Below are positions 1 to 9,488 of a stretch of 63,024 nt of DNA, piece by piece (position 1 is the first letter of the stretch; each line of letters starts with the position of its first letter). Source of the DNA: Bacilli bacterium (GTDB lineage: Bacteria > Bacillota_I > Bacilli_A > ML615J-28 > CAG-313); the NCBI GenBank assembly GCA_017937305.1, contig JAGBDV010000017.1, forward strand, positions 1-63,024, given 5' to 3'. The position numbers were made by a program, and so were the translations under genes. Under the pieces are notes generated by a model. The model saw nothing but the letters and a program-made list of their open reading frames with translations, did not search any database and was not told where the DNA came from.

Positions 1-62
1 AATATGATTATTACTTCTTTAGAGTAAATAATAACCTTTAACCTCAAATTTCTTACAATATA

Positions 63-91
63 ATTATACCATTTTAAGTTTAAAAAATCAA
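63..91 (-). promoter_or_regulatory. Sigma-A-type promoter reading leftward out of the window
   Basis: On the minus strand a TTGATT -35 box (86-91) and a TATAAT -10 box (63-68) are separated by exactly 17 bp. No gene start lies between it and the window edge, so it most likely drives a gene that begins left of position 1. The rest of 1-150 is AT-rich with no gene that I can see. Confidence 0.6.
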
Positions 92-149
92 TAGTTTTTA
101 AAATATTTATTAAAAATATTTATTAAAAATATGAACTTTCCTTATAAAT

Positions 150-185
150 AAAAAAAGACTTCTACAGTTTTAACTGTAGAAGTTA
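150..185 (-). terminator. Intrinsic terminator of the ABC exporter gene
   Basis: A perfect 10-bp stem (158-167 with 174-183) with a 6-nt loop is followed on the minus strand by a T run (positions 156-150). It lies just after the stop of the ABC exporter and should end its transcript. T-rich sequence on both sides means it could also work on the plus strand. Confidence 0.85.
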
Positions 186-190
186 TTTTT

Positions 191-1924
191 TTATAAATTT
201 TTAAACTGATATTGATAAAGGCTTTCATATACTCCTTTTCTTTCAATTAGTTCTTCATGAGTACCTTCTTCAATAATACCTTCACTTGTAATAACAACAA
301 TCTTATTAGCATTTTTAATAGTTGATAATCTATGTGCAACAACGATTGTTGTTCTACCACTACTAAGTCTTTCTAATGCTTGTTGAATTTGCATTTCAGT
401 AACATTATCAAGTGCAGATGTAGCTTCATCTAGAATAAGAATTGGTGGATTTTTTAAGAATGCTCTTGCAATCGATACTCTTTGTTTTTGACCACCAGAA
501 AGTTTTACTCCTCGTTCTCCAACATAAGTATCATATCCATCTTCTAAAGTCATTACAAAATCATGGATATTTGCAAGACGTGCAGCTTCTATAATTTCTT
601 CATCTGTTGCATCTAAATTTCCATATGCAATATTTTCTTTAATTGTACCACCAAATAGGAATACATCTTGTGCAACAATTCCAATTTTTGTTCTAAGTGA
701 TGATAATGAAAAATCTCTAATATCAACACCATCAATAGTGATTGAACCATCTAGTATTTCATAAAATCTTGGTAGTAAATGACAAATTGTTGTTTTGCCT
801 CCACCAGTTGGACCAACAAGTGCTATTGTTTGTCCTTTTTTAATTGTTAATGAAAGATTCTTTAGAATTAGTTTTTCATTATCTTCATCTTTTACATTAT
901 ATTTAAATGATACATTATTGTATTTAATTTCATTATTAAATGATTCTAATATAATTGGATTAGCTGGTTCTAATTCATTATCTAAATTTAGAATTTCTTG
1001 GAACCTAGAAAAACCAGTCATTCCATTTTGAATTTGTTCAAAAATACTAACTAGTGTTCTAATTGGATTAATTATCATTGTAATATATAAAATACAAGCA
1101 GTAAATCCACCACCATCAATAATATCATAATATAAGAATAGGCTTCCCGCAACAAGTGCAACTAGATATAAAAAGTCATTAAAGAATCCCATTCCACTAC
1201 CAAAGACACCCATTTGATGGTATGCTTTTTTTCTTGCGTCTTGATATCTAACATTTGCTTTTTCAAATTTTTCAATTTCATGATCCATTGCAGTATAAGC
1301 TTTAGAAACTCTAATTCCTGATATACTTGATTCAACACTAGCATTGATTTCACCTGTTTCAATACGCATTTGTTTCCAAGCTTTTGTCATGTGTTTTCTT
1401 CTAATTACAGCAAACAATACAATAAAAGGTACTGCTGTAAATACGATTAAAGTAAGATATGGATTAACTCTTAAACACATTAATACGCATGCACCTATTA
1501 AAGTGATTAATGATAAGAAAATATCTTCAGGGCCATGATGTGCAAGTTCAGTGATTTCTTGTAAATCATTGATAATTCTTGACATAATTGTTCCAGTTTT
1601 ATTATCATCAAAATAATTAAATGGTAATTGTTGAAGTTTTTTAAATAACTCTGTTCTCATATCAGCTTGAATATAAACACCTAACCAGTGTCCATAGTTT
1701 TGAATAATGTAGTTTAAAATAGCTTTTAGGATATATATACCAAGAAGAACGATTCCTGAGATAATTAAAGCATTTAAGTCTTTGTTTGGTGCATAATCAT
1801 TGATAATATCTTGAGTTAAATATGGATAAACTAGATTACATAAAGCTACAAGTAATGCACAAAACATATCAAATAAAAATAGTGGCATATGTGGTTTGTA
1901 ATATTTACAGAATTTTTTTAGCAT
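191..1924 (-). CDS. ABC exporter, fused permease and ATPase (MdlB/MsbA type)
   Basis: A half-transporter of the ABC type I exporter family; it would dimerise in the membrane and pump an unknown substrate outwards using ATP. Residues 1-300 hold the membrane domain with about six hydrophobic segments. The ATPase domain follows with Walker A GPTGGGKT (about 371-378), signature LSGGQ (about 475-479) and Walker B ILILDE (about 495-500), then the switch histidine in VVAHRLST. I chose the ATG at 1924 (577 aa) because GAGGAGG stands 5 nt upstream; an in-frame ATG 17 codons earlier has no comparable site. It is a single gene, although such exporters often come as heterodimeric pairs; a partner could lie outside the window. 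The substrate cannot be told from sequence. Confidence 0.93.
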   Translation of the reverse strand: MLKKFCKYYKPHMPLFLFDMFCALLVALCNLVYPYLTQDIINDYAPNKDLNALIISGIVLLGIYILKAILNYIIQNYGHWLGVYIQADMRTELFKKLQQLPFNYFDDNKTGTIMSRIINDLQEITELAHHGPEDIFLSLITLIGACVLMCLRVNPYLTLIVFTAVPFIVLFAVIRRKHMTKAWKQMRIETGEINASVESSISGIRVSKAYTAMDHEIEKFEKANVRYQDARKKAYHQMGVFGSGMGFFNDFLYLVALVAGSLFLYYDIIDGGGFTACILYITMIINPIRTLVSIFEQIQNGMTGFSRFQEILNLDNELEPANPIILESFNNEIKYNNVSFKYNVKDEDNEKLILKNLSLTIKKGQTIALVGPTGGGKTTICHLLPRFYEILDGSITIDGVDIRDFSLSSLRTKIGIVAQDVFLFGGTIKENIAYGNLDATDEEIIEAARLANIHDFVMTLEDGYDTYVGERGVKLSGGQKQRVSIARAFLKNPPILILDEATSALDNVTEMQIQQALERLSSGRTTIVVAHRLSTIKNANKIVVITSEGIIEEGTHEELIERKGVYESLYQYQFKNL

Positions 1925-2012
1925 ATGGTCCTCCTCTTTATTATGTATTATATTTGATTTTTTAAGTTTGTTCAAGGATAAAACTCTTCTAAAATAAAAA
2001 CTTACATATCTT

Positions 2013-2041
2013 TTGAAAAATAATTAAAAATATGATATAAT
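2013..2041 (+). promoter_or_regulatory. Promoter of ackA-ftsZ
   Basis: TTGAAA (2013-2018) and a perfect TATAAT (2036-2041) stand 17 bp apart, 49 bp before the ackA start. No other promoter of this quality is seen before ftsZ, so it may drive both genes. Confidence 0.8.
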
Positions 2042-2089
2042 AAGTATACAATAAGATATCAATTTAATTTATATTGGAGGATTAATAAA

Positions 2090-3301
2090 ATGAGTAAAAT
2101 TATGGCAGTTAATGCTGGAAGTTCGTCTTTAAAGTTTCAATTATTAGAAATGACTAAAGCATCAGAAGTTGTTTTAACAGAAGGGATTTTCGAAAAAATT
2201 GGTCAACCTGAACCAATCTTTACTATTAAATACGATGGTAAAAAAGAAACTAAATTAGTTCCAGAAGTTAAAAATCATGGTGATAGCGTTGCTATGTTAT
2301 TAAATGCTTTAGTTGAAAAGGAAATTGTTAAAGATCTTAATGAAATTAAAGGTGTTGGCCACCGTATTTTACACTGTGGAGAAAAATATTCTGATTCAGT
2401 TATAATGAATGAAGAATCAATTGCAGTAGTTGAGTCTGTAAATGACTTAGGTCCACTACATAATCCTGCAAATTTAACAGGTGTTCGTGCATTTATGAAA
2501 GCACTTCCTGGTGTTGTTAATGTTGGTGTATTTGATACATCATTCCATTTATCTATGCCTGATGAAGCTTATATGTATGCATGTCCTTATGAATGGTATG
2601 AAAAATATTCAATTCGTAAGTATGGTTTCCATGGAACATCGCATAAATATGTATCACATAGAGCTGCTGAACTTTTAGGTAAACCGCTTGAAGAATTAAG
2701 AATTATTACTTGTCATATTGGTAATGGTGCTTCACTTGCTGCTGTTAAATATGGTAAAGTAGTAGAAACTTCAATGGGCCTTACACCACTTGATGGTTTA
2801 GTAATGGGTACAAGAAGTGGTACATTAGATCCAGCTGTTATTCAATTTATTTCAAATCATGAAAATCTTACAGCTGATGAAATTGTAAATATCTTAAATA
2901 AAAAATCTGGTTTCTATGGATTCACAGGTGGGCATAGTGATGCTCGTGAAGTAAGAGCTATGCAAGCTGAAGGTGATTACAAAGCAGATTTAATTTTAAG
3001 AATGCAAGAAAAGAGTATTGCAGATTATATCGGACAATACTTTGTATATATGGGTGGTGTTGATGCAATTATCTTCACTGCTGGTATTGGTGAAAAATCT
3101 CCTGAATGTCGTTTACATGTAGTCAATAGAATTAAAGAAGCTTTAAATATTGAAATTGATGAAAAAGTAAATGAAATTAAAGGTGAAGAATTAGAAATTA
3201 GTACTCCTAATTCTAAAGTTAAAGTATTAGTTGTTCCTACAAATGAAGAATTAATGATTGCTCGCGATTGTATCAGAGTAGGTAAAATAGAATTAGAATA
3301 A
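2090..3301 (+). CDS. ackA: Acetate kinase
   Basis: Converts acetyl phosphate and ADP to acetate and ATP, the last energy-yielding step of mixed-acid fermentation, in the cytoplasm. The 403-aa length is typical. Family signatures are the N-terminal NAGSSSLKFQL (residues 6-16), HIGNGASLAAVK in the middle, and MGTRSGTLDP. A GGAGG site lies 9 nt upstream of the ATG. No phosphate acetyltransferase gene is next to it, so that partner must be elsewhere. ftsZ begins 30 bp downstream with its own strong ribosome-binding site and no terminator between, which suggests co-transcription. Confidence 0.97.
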   Translation: MSKIMAVNAGSSSLKFQLLEMTKASEVVLTEGIFEKIGQPEPIFTIKYDGKKETKLVPEVKNHGDSVAMLLNALVEKEIVKDLNEIKGVGHRILHCGEKYSDSVIMNEESIAVVESVNDLGPLHNPANLTGVRAFMKALPGVVNVGVFDTSFHLSMPDEAYMYACPYEWYEKYSIRKYGFHGTSHKYVSHRAAELLGKPLEELRIITCHIGNGASLAAVKYGKVVETSMGLTPLDGLVMGTRSGTLDPAVIQFISNHENLTADEIVNILNKKSGFYGFTGGHSDAREVRAMQAEGDYKADLILRMQEKSIADYIGQYFVYMGGVDAIIFTAGIGEKSPECRLHVVNRIKEALNIEIDEKVNEIKGEELEISTPNSKVKVLVVPTNEELMIARDCIRVGKIELE

Positions 3302-3331
3302 GAATTAATAAATGATTAAGGAGGTCATAAC

Positions 3332-4438
3332 ATGGATCAACATGAAGAAATGTTTAGTGCCAAACCCGTAATTAAAGTTGTCGGTGTTGGTGGTGGCGGC
3401 GGAAACGCTGTAAACAGAATGATCGAAAATGACTTAAAAGGTGTTGAATATATTGTAATTAATACAGACTGCCAAGTGCTTCGTTTATCAAAAGCAGAAA
3501 ATAGAATTCAAATTGGCCGTAAACTTACTAAAGGTTTAGGTGCTGGTGCTGATCCTGAAATTGGAAAAGAAGCTGCTTTAGAAAATATTGAAGAAGTTAA
3601 GGCCGCTGTTGAAGGTGCTGATTTAGTATTTATTACTGCTGGTATGGGTGGTGGAACTGGTACAGGTGCTGCTCCTATCGTTGCAAAATGTGCTAAAGAA
3701 AATGGTGCGTTAGTTGTTGGTATCGTTACTAAACCATTTGGCTTTGAAGGTAGAAGAAGAATGCAACAAGCTATTAATGGTATTGAAGAAATGAAACCAT
3801 ATGTGGATACATTAGTAATTATTCCAAATGATAAATTATTAGAAATCATTGGTACAAATACTACTTATCTAGAAGCATTCAGTGAAGCTGATAATGTTTT
3901 AAGAAGAGGTGTTCAAGGTATTTCTGATATCATTAATTTACCTGGGTTAATTAATGTTGACTTTGCTGACGTCCGTACAGTTTTGAAAAATAAAGGTACT
4001 GCATTAATGGGTATTGGTATTGCTGCTGGCCCTAATCGTGCCGTTGAAGCTGCTAGAGAAGCTATTCAAAGTCCATTACTTGAAATTGATATTAATGGTG
4101 CTACTGATGCTATTGTTCAAATTACAAGTGACAAAGATATTACAATGCGTGAAATTGAAGAAATTGTTGCTGAAATTAGAAACGCATCTTCATCAGAAAT
4201 TGAAATCATTCATGGTACAGGTTTTAACCTAGATTTAAATGGTGAAGTTATTGTAACTGTTATTGCAACTGGCTTTGATAAGCCTAAAAAAGAGGGAGAC
4301 GAAAATCCTAACTATGTGCAACCACCAAAAGCTCAAAGAGAGCCAGAACCACAAGTTTCAGGTGGCGCAACAAATGAAAAAGAACCAGATCGTACTGAAA
4401 CTAAAGTACCAAGTTGGTTACAAAATCGTTTTAGATAG
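3332..4438 (+). CDS. ftsZ: Cell division protein FtsZ
   Basis: Tubulin-like GTPase that polymerises into the cytokinetic Z ring. The 368-aa protein has the tubulin signature [10 protein letters not shown] (residues 106-115), the upstream [11 protein letters not shown] nucleotide loop, the [12 protein letters not shown]7-loop region and a short charged linker. It ends in [10 protein letters not shown], a good match to the conserved C-terminal tail that binds FtsA, SepF and ZapA-type partners. It is preceded by GGAGG. Unusually it follows ackA, with no ftsA, ftsQ or mur genes beside it, so it has left the usual division and cell wall cluster. A strong terminator closes the pair. Confidence 0.97.
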   Translation: MDQHEEMFSAKPVIKVVGVGGGGGNAVNRMIENDLKGVEYIVINTDCQVLRLSKAENRIQIGRKLTKGLGAGADPEIGKEAALENIEEVKAAVEGADLVFITAGMGGGTGTGAAPIVAKCAKENGALVVGIVTKPFGFEGRRRMQQAINGIEEMKPYVDTLVIIPNDKLLEIIGTNTTYLEAFSEADNVLRRGVQGISDIINLPGLINVDFADVRTVLKNKGTALMGIGIAAGPNRAVEAAREAIQSPLLEIDINGATDAIVQITSDKDITMREIEEIVAEIRNASSSEIEIIHGTGFNLDLNGEVIVTVIATGFDKPKKEGDENPNYVQPPKAQREPEPQVSGGATNEKEPDRTETKVPSWLQNRFR

Positions 4439-4443
4439 TATTA

Positions 4444-4471
4444 AAGCTCCAATTAATTGGAGCTTTTTTTG
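4444..4471 (+). terminator. Terminator after ftsZ
   Basis: A near-perfect palindrome (4444-4452 paired with 4457-4465) is followed by a run of T residues. It lies a few bases after the ftsZ stop codon and separates it from the alcohol dehydrogenase gene. Confidence 0.9.
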
Positions 4472-4513
4472 TAGTAAAAATAGTTTAGATAATTAAATTA
4501 AAGGAGATATTTT

Positions 4514-5659
4514 ATGAATCGATTTGTATTAAATGAAACTTCTTATCACGGAAGTGGTGCAATCTTAGCTATTGCAGATGAAATGAAAGCTAGAGGATTT
4601 AATAAAGCTTTTGTTGCTAGTGATCCTGATTTAATTAAATTTGGTGTAACTAAAAAAGTACTTGATGTACTTGATAATGCTGGATTAGAATATGTTGTAT
4701 TCTCAGATATTAAACCAAATCCAACTATTGAAAATGTACAAGCAGGTGTCGAAGCTTTTAAACAAAGTGGAGCTAAAGTTATTGTTGCTGTAGGTGGTGG
4801 TTCTAGTATGGATACTGCTAAAGCAATTGGTATTATTATTGAAAACCCAGAATTTGCTGATGTAAGAAGCTTAGAAGGTGTTGCTCCAACAAAGAATAAG
4901 TGTGTTCCTATTATTGCTGTTCCTACGACTGCTGGTACTGCTGCAGAAGTTACTATTAACTATGTAATTACAGATGTAGAAAACAATCGTAAAATGGTTT
5001 GTGTAGATGTTCATGATATTCCTGTTGTTGCTGTGGTTGACCCTGATATGATGGAAACAATGCCTAAAGGTTTAACTGCTGCTACTGGTATGGATGCTTT
5101 AACTCATGCTATTGAAGGCTATATAACTAAAGGTGCTTGGGAACTTTCTGATATGTTTCATTTAAAAGCTATTGAAATTATTGCAAGAAGTCTTCGTGGT
5201 GCTGTTGAAAATACAAAAGAAGGTCGTCTAGATATGGCACTTGGCCAATATGTTGCAGGTATGGGATTCTCTAATGTAGGTTTAGGTATTGTTCACTCAA
5301 TGGCTCATCCTCTTGGTGCTTTATATGACACTCCTCATGGAATTGCAAATGCTATTATTCTTCCAACAGTTATGGAATACAATGCTCCTGTAACTGGTGA
5401 AAAATATAAATATATTGCTATTGCAATGGGTGTCAAAGGTGTTGAAAATATGACACAAGAAGAATATCGTCAAGCTGCTATTGATGCAGTAAAACAACTA
5501 TCTACTGATGTAGGTATTCCTTCTACATTACAAGGAATTGTTAAAGAAGAAGATATAGCATTCCTTGCAGAATCTGCATATAATGATGCTTGTCGTCCAG
5601 GTAATCCTAGAGATACAAGTATTGAAGAAATTACTGCTTTATATAAATCTTTATTATAA
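4514..5659 (+). CDS. fucO: Iron-dependent alcohol dehydrogenase, FucO (lactaldehyde reductase) type
   Basis: Group III iron-containing alcohol dehydrogenase. FucO reduces L-lactaldehyde to 1,2-propanediol with NADH during fucose or rhamnose use. The 381-aa protein aligns end to end from memory with E. coli FucO: GGGSSMDTAKAIGII cofactor loop, IPTTAGTAAEVTINYVITD-like block (here AVPTTAGTAAEV), GMDALTHAIEGYITKGAW, and GIVHSMAHPLGALYDTPHG. The last two blocks carry the Asp and three His metal ligands. The gene is monocistronic, with AAGGAG upstream and a terminator downstream; no fucose or rhamnose genes are adjacent. A general ethanol or propanediol dehydrogenase role is therefore also possible. 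Confidence 0.9.
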   Translation: MNRFVLNETSYHGSGAILAIADEMKARGFNKAFVASDPDLIKFGVTKKVLDVLDNAGLEYVVFSDIKPNPTIENVQAGVEAFKQSGAKVIVAVGGGSSMDTAKAIGIIIENPEFADVRSLEGVAPTKNKCVPIIAVPTTAGTAAEVTINYVITDVENNRKMVCVDVHDIPVVAVVDPDMMETMPKGLTAATGMDALTHAIEGYITKGAWELSDMFHLKAIEIIARSLRGAVENTKEGRLDMALGQYVAGMGFSNVGLGIVHSMAHPLGALYDTPHGIANAIILPTVMEYNAPVTGEKYKYIAIAMGVKGVENMTQEEYRQAAIDAVKQLSTDVGIPSTLQGIVKEEDIAFLAESAYNDACRPGNPRDTSIEEITALYKSLL

Positions 5660-5664
5660 AACAA

Positions 5665-5706
5665 AAAAAGATGAAGAAAAGTTTATTCTTTTTCTTCATC
5701 TTTTTC
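5665..5706. terminator. Bidirectional terminator between fucO and a small convergent gene
   Basis: A long stem (5665-5680 with 5690-5706) with A and T runs on the two flanks. It can end both the fucO transcript and the leftward small gene, whose last codons lie inside it. Confidence 0.8.
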
Positions 5707-5811
5707 TTTTGCATTGCTTTCAACTTTTGCTCTCATCATCTCTTGATCTCTGTAATAATAATCTTCATCAAGAGTTTCTAATTTAGGAGGATTCTTTTTC
5801 TTTTTTTTCAT
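5683..5811 (-). CDS. Small highly charged protein, 42 aa
   Basis: Not recognised. The 42-aa product begins with five lysines after Met, continues with PPKLETLDEDYYYRDQE and ends in a Lys/Glu-rich tail. It would be soluble and nucleic-acid- or protein-binding at best. It starts with ATG at 5811 with a modest AAGGA about 8 nt upstream, and its stop lies in the shared terminator. It diverges from the aldo/keto reductase gene. Evidence for being real: a start with a ribosome-binding site, a terminator at the right place, and non-random composition. It may still be spurious. Confidence 0.45.
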   Translation of the reverse strand: MKKKKKNPPKLETLDEDYYYRDQEMMRAKVESNAKEKDEEKE

Positions 5812-5927
5812 ATAAATATTCCTTTTTTAAGAGTTTGTACATTATTATTATTAACAATTAATTAAAAATTATACTTTTAAAAAAAAATATGTTATAATAT
5901 AATATAAACTAAAAGTGAGGTATTAAT

Positions 5928-7013
5928 ATGATTTATAATGATTTCTGTGGTAAAAAGATAAGTAGACTTGGTTTTGGGTGTATGAGATTTCCTAAAACTT
6001 ATGAAGAAACTAAAGCTTGCATTGATCTTGCGATGGCTGAAGGTGTAAATTATTATGATACTGCATATGTTTATAATAATTCAGAAGTTACTTTAAGTAA
6101 ATGTTTAGAAGGTTATGATAGAAGCAGTTATTATTTAACTTCTAAACTTCCAATTTTTAAACTTGAAACAAAAGAAGATGTAATTAAAATTTTTTACGAG
6201 TCATGTGAAAGATTACAAACTAACTATATAGACTTTTATTTATTACATGCTCTTAATGCAACTAGTGTTAAAAAAATTAAGGAACTTGGTGTAATCGATG
6301 AACTAAAAAAATTAATTGAACAAGGAAGAATTAAACATTTAGGATTCTCTATTCATGCACCTAAAGAAGTATTACTTGAAGCATTAGATTTATATAATTT
6401 TGATTTTGTACAAATTCAATTAAATTATTTAGATATGGTTCATGAACCAGGTTTTGAAGGATATGAAATATTAACTAGTAGAAATATTCCTGTCGTTATT
6501 ATGGAACCGGTAAAAGGTGGAATGCTTGCAAATGTACCTGCCCCTTTAAATGATCCATTTACTAAATATAATAAATATTATAGTAATGCATCATACTGCT
6601 TTAGATTTTTAATGCAATTTCCTAATATTAAAATTATTTTATCTGGTATGTCTAGTTTAGAACAAGTAAAAGATAATTTAAATACGTTTAGTAAAGAAGA
6701 AGAATTCACTAAAGAAATGGCCGATGCAGTAGAACAAGTAAGATTAAATATTTTAAAGACTAAAAAAGTAGATTGTACTGGATGTAGATATTGTATGCCA
6801 TGTCCATTTGGCGTTAATATTCCTGAAAACTTTACTGTTTATAATCGTCATGCGATGGGTGAAGTTTTAAATAATGAATGGTATAAAAAGATGGAATATC
6901 CAAAAGATGCAACAGCTTCTTTATGTGTTCAATGTGGAGCGTGCATAAAAAAATGTCCACAAGGTATAAATATTCCAGAAGTATTAAAGGAAACACTAAA
7001 AGAACAAAAATAA
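5928..7013 (+). CDS. Aldo/keto reductase with C-terminal 4Fe-4S domain
   Basis: Predicted NAD(P)H-dependent oxidoreductase of the aldo/keto reductase superfamily, 361 aa. Residues 1-270 form the TIM barrel, with LGFGCMRFP at the start and YYDTAYVYNN, which holds the catalytic Asp and Tyr. The C-terminal 90 residues carry two cysteine clusters, CTGCRYCMPCPFGVNIP and CVQCGACIKKCPQGINIP, typical of the fused ferredoxin-like domain. This fused family is common in anaerobic Firmicutes; its physiological substrate is generally unknown. GAGG stands before the ATG and a TATAAT box lies about 35 bp upstream. A membrane-protein gene follows after 19 bp. Confidence 0.93.
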   Translation: MIYNDFCGKKISRLGFGCMRFPKTYEETKACIDLAMAEGVNYYDTAYVYNNSEVTLSKCLEGYDRSSYYLTSKLPIFKLETKEDVIKIFYESCERLQTNYIDFYLLHALNATSVKKIKELGVIDELKKLIEQGRIKHLGFSIHAPKEVLLEALDLYNFDFVQIQLNYLDMVHEPGFEGYEILTSRNIPVVIMEPVKGGMLANVPAPLNDPFTKYNKYYSNASYCFRFLMQFPNIKIILSGMSSLEQVKDNLNTFSKEEEFTKEMADAVEQVRLNILKTKKVDCTGCRYCMPCPFGVNIPENFTVYNRHAMGEVLNNEWYKKMEYPKDATASLCVQCGACIKKCPQGINIPEVLKETLKEQK

Positions 7014-7032
7014 AAACTATAAAGGAGAATGT

Positions 7033-7578
7033 ATGACTGACAGTTTAACCGAAGCTAAGAAGATGCAAGAGATGTTTCTAAAGTATTTTCATAGTACACT
7101 ATCTATCAACTTAATAATACTAATTATATACGTTCTCTTTGTATGTGTTGCAATATTAAAATATTCTTTAAAGGGAATTATTGCAAGTGTAATTGGTATT
7201 ACTCTTGCATATACTGCTTATTTACTTGTATATGATGTTACATATATTCAATATTTAATGTCTTTAAGACTAGATGAAGGGTTTAGATTATTAGTAGCAC
7301 AATATTTACCGTTATTCTCTTTATCTAAACATGCACCATCAAAAGCTTTGCCTAGAATTGATCTTAAGCAGGCAAATATTCTAAAGATGAAGTTTAATGT
7401 ATCTTTTATCATGAAAGCATATTATGAATATAACAGAATGTTAAGAGAACATTTAATGGTATACGGAAGAGCTTTAGGCATTATTATTACAATGGAAACT
7501 ACTAAACAAGTATTAAAAAGTAAAAATACAAAAGTACTTAATAAAAGTGTTTTATTTAAGGAATTAGTTAAACATTAA
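7033..7578 (+). CDS. Membrane protein of unknown function, 181 aa
   Basis: Not recognised. Two hydrophobic segments near the N terminus (about residues 22-42 and 49-72) are followed by a roughly 110-residue polar, basic C-terminal part that includes a run of hydrophobic-aromatic residues. AAAGGAG precedes the ATG. It is first in a same-strand run with a membrane-anchored HTH protein, a HAD hydrolase, a zinc-ribbon membrane protein and a predicted nuclease, so it may share their transcript. Confidence 0.6.
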   Translation: MTDSLTEAKKMQEMFLKYFHSTLSINLIILIIYVLFVCVAILKYSLKGIIASVIGITLAYTAYLLVYDVTYIQYLMSLRLDEGFRLLVAQYLPLFSLSKHAPSKALPRIDLKQANILKMKFNVSFIMKAYYEYNRMLREHLMVYGRALGIIITMETTKQVLKSKNTKVLNKSVLFKELVKH

Positions 7579-7615
7579 TTAATAATTTATATATATAATA
7601 TACAAGGTGATATAT

Positions 7616-8287
7616 ATGGAAAATGAAAAAAATTATCTTCCCTCTAATATTAAAGTTTTAAGAGAAGAAAGAAGATTATCAATTGAAGAATTTGCTGCAC
7701 TTGCAGGTGTAAGTGTAGATACTGTGATAGGATGGGAAAAAGGAACAATTAAAGTATATACAAAAGATTTAATTGTTATATGTCCGATTCTTAGAATAAG
7801 TGAAGAAGATATTAGAGAAAGAGATATCAAACAAGAAAGACTTGAAGCTTACGATAGAATGAAACATGGATCATCAAGAAAAAATTTTGATTGGTATTAT
7901 GGCAGTAAAGCAAAGGTTATTTATTACTTACTTCCGATAATACTTATTCCTCTTGCAGCATTACTTGGATATCTTGTTTCTTTACAAATGGCAGATTATT
8001 ATCAAGAACTTAATAAATTATGGGCTGAAGCGGGCAATTCTGCTCCTAATTATTTATACGAATATTATAGTATCGCTTATCCTATTATTGCTGGATGTGG
8101 TTGTGCTTTAATATTTATGATTATTGAAGTTATTAAAAGATTTAGACAATATTTAAAATGGTGGTATATAATGCTTGCGATATCATTCTTTAGTGTTTTA
8201 TTTGTGGTCGGATGTGTTGCAACTATTCCATATTATATTTATTGCTTCTATCAAGTATTTGTTTTAAAAGGTAAAAATAGAAAGTAG
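7616..8287 (+). CDS. Membrane-anchored Xre-type HTH protein
   Basis: Residues about 8-60 form a Cro/C1-type helix-turn-helix (LREERRLSIEEFAALAGVS, then TVIGWEKGT). About 40 polar residues follow, then three hydrophobic segments at roughly 95-120, 145-168 and 180-212. This is a membrane-tethered DNA-binding protein, a common Firmicutes layout with unknown signals. I chose the ATG at 7616 (223 aa) because AAGGTGA lies 5 nt upstream; the in-frame GTG at 7607 sits inside that site. It lies 37 bp after the previous gene and 8 bp before a HAD hydrolase gene. Confidence 0.75.
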   Translation: MENEKNYLPSNIKVLREERRLSIEEFAALAGVSVDTVIGWEKGTIKVYTKDLIVICPILRISEEDIRERDIKQERLEAYDRMKHGSSRKNFDWYYGSKAKVIYYLLPIILIPLAALLGYLVSLQMADYYQELNKLWAEAGNSAPNYLYEYYSIAYPIIAGCGCALIFMIIEVIKRFRQYLKWWYIMLAISFFSVLFVVGCVATIPYYIYCFYQVFVLKGKNRK

Positions 8288-8295
8288 GTGTTTTT

Positions 8296-9156
8296 ATGAA
8301 GAAACCAACTATCGCGTTATTATATGATTTTGATAAAACTTTATCAGGCAAAGATCAACAAGAATATACATTTATTCCAAGCCTTGGAATGACTGCGCCT
8401 GAATTTTGGGGAGAAGCTGATCGTATTTCTAGAGAAAATAATATGGATAGAATTTTAGCGTATATGTTTTTAATGATTAAACAAGCTAGAAAAAAAGATG
8501 TAGAAATCAATCGTAAGGCTTTTGAAGCATTAGGTACTGATGTAGAATTATTACCTGGTGTAAAGACATGGTTTAAGCGTATTAATGAATACGGTAAAAG
8601 TAAGGGTGTTAAAATTGAGCACTATATTATTTCATCGGGCTTAAAAGAAATTATGGAAGGTACTGCTATTGCAAAATACTTTAAACGTATTTATGCATGT
8701 GAATTCCATTATAATACTAATGGCAACGCTGACTGGCCTGCTCAAGTAGTTAACTATACCACTAAAACTCAATTTATTTTTAGAATTTCTAAAGGGGCTT
8801 TAGATCTTCATGATGATTCAGTTGTAAATTCTTATGTTCCTGCTACATCTAGAAGTGTTCCTTATACAAATATGATATATATAGGTGATGGACTTACTGA
8901 TGTTCCTTGTATGAAACTTGTAAGAGATAGAGGTGGAGAATCGATTGCGTTATATCACGGTAAAAATAAAGAACGTGTACAAAAATTGTTATTAGAAAAC
9001 CGTGTTGGATTTATATGCCCAGCTAATTATTCTAAAAATACTGAACTTGATAATACAGTTAAAAAGATCATTGATAAAATGGTAATTGCAGATGAACTTG
9101 CAAGAGAACATGAAAAACAGTATGACGAAGCAAAAGAACAAAAGGAAGGTAAATAA
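8296..9156 (+). CDS. HAD-family hydrolase, phosphoserine phosphatase-like
   Basis: Predicted phosphatase of the haloacid dehalogenase superfamily, 286 aa. Motif I is YDFDKTL (residues about 10-16), motif II is the ISSG segment, and motif IV is IGDGLTDVPCM, with the conserved acidic pair replaced in part by D-x3-D spacing typical of PSP-like members. The cap region between motifs I and II is large. The natural substrate is unknown. AGGTG stands upstream of the ATG, and the gene is packed tightly between neighbours (8 bp before, 2 bp after). Confidence 0.85.
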   Translation: MKKPTIALLYDFDKTLSGKDQQEYTFIPSLGMTAPEFWGEADRISRENNMDRILAYMFLMIKQARKKDVEINRKAFEALGTDVELLPGVKTWFKRINEYGKSKGVKIEHYIISSGLKEIMEGTAIAKYFKRIYACEFHYNTNGNADWPAQVVNYTTKTQFIFRISKGALDLHDDSVVNSYVPATSRSVPYTNMIYIGDGLTDVPCMKLVRDRGGESIALYHGKNKERVQKLLLENRVGFICPANYSKNTELDNTVKKIIDKMVIADELAREHEKQYDEAKEQKEGK

Positions 9157-9158
9157 TA

Positions 9159-9488
9159 ATGAATAAAAAAGAATTACCTTTAATCATTGCAACAATTACT
9201 TATCTTATTCTTTTAGTAATGTGTCTTTTAATGTTATTTATTTGTATTCCTTTAGAAGTAACTGGTATTGAATACTTAATCATTATTTTTATGGCTGTAT
9301 TAATAATTGGTTACTTAGTTGTTGCATTAATAAGAATGAATACTTATGTTTATAAGTGCCCACATTGTGAATCTTTTAATAGAATGAATTTCATTGAAGT
9401 TTTATTTTCTAAGCGTGGTAATAACGAAAGAAAACTTAAATGTAAAACTTGCAAGCTTACTCAATATATGGAAAGATATCTTAAATAA
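9159..9488 (+). CDS. Small membrane protein with cytosolic zinc ribbon
   Basis: Two hydrophobic segments (about residues 7-30 and 36-60) precede a zinc-ribbon-like module: CPHC at about 68-71 and CKTC about 27 residues later. The four cysteines could hold one zinc ion. No enzymatic motif is seen. It overlaps the next gene by one base (TAATG), so the two are probably translationally coupled. Confidence 0.7.
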   Translation: MNKKELPLIIATITYLILLVMCLLMLFICIPLEVTGIEYLIIIFMAVLIIGYLVVALIRMNTYVYKCPHCESFNRMNFIEVLFSKRGNNERKLKCKTCKLTQYMERYLK

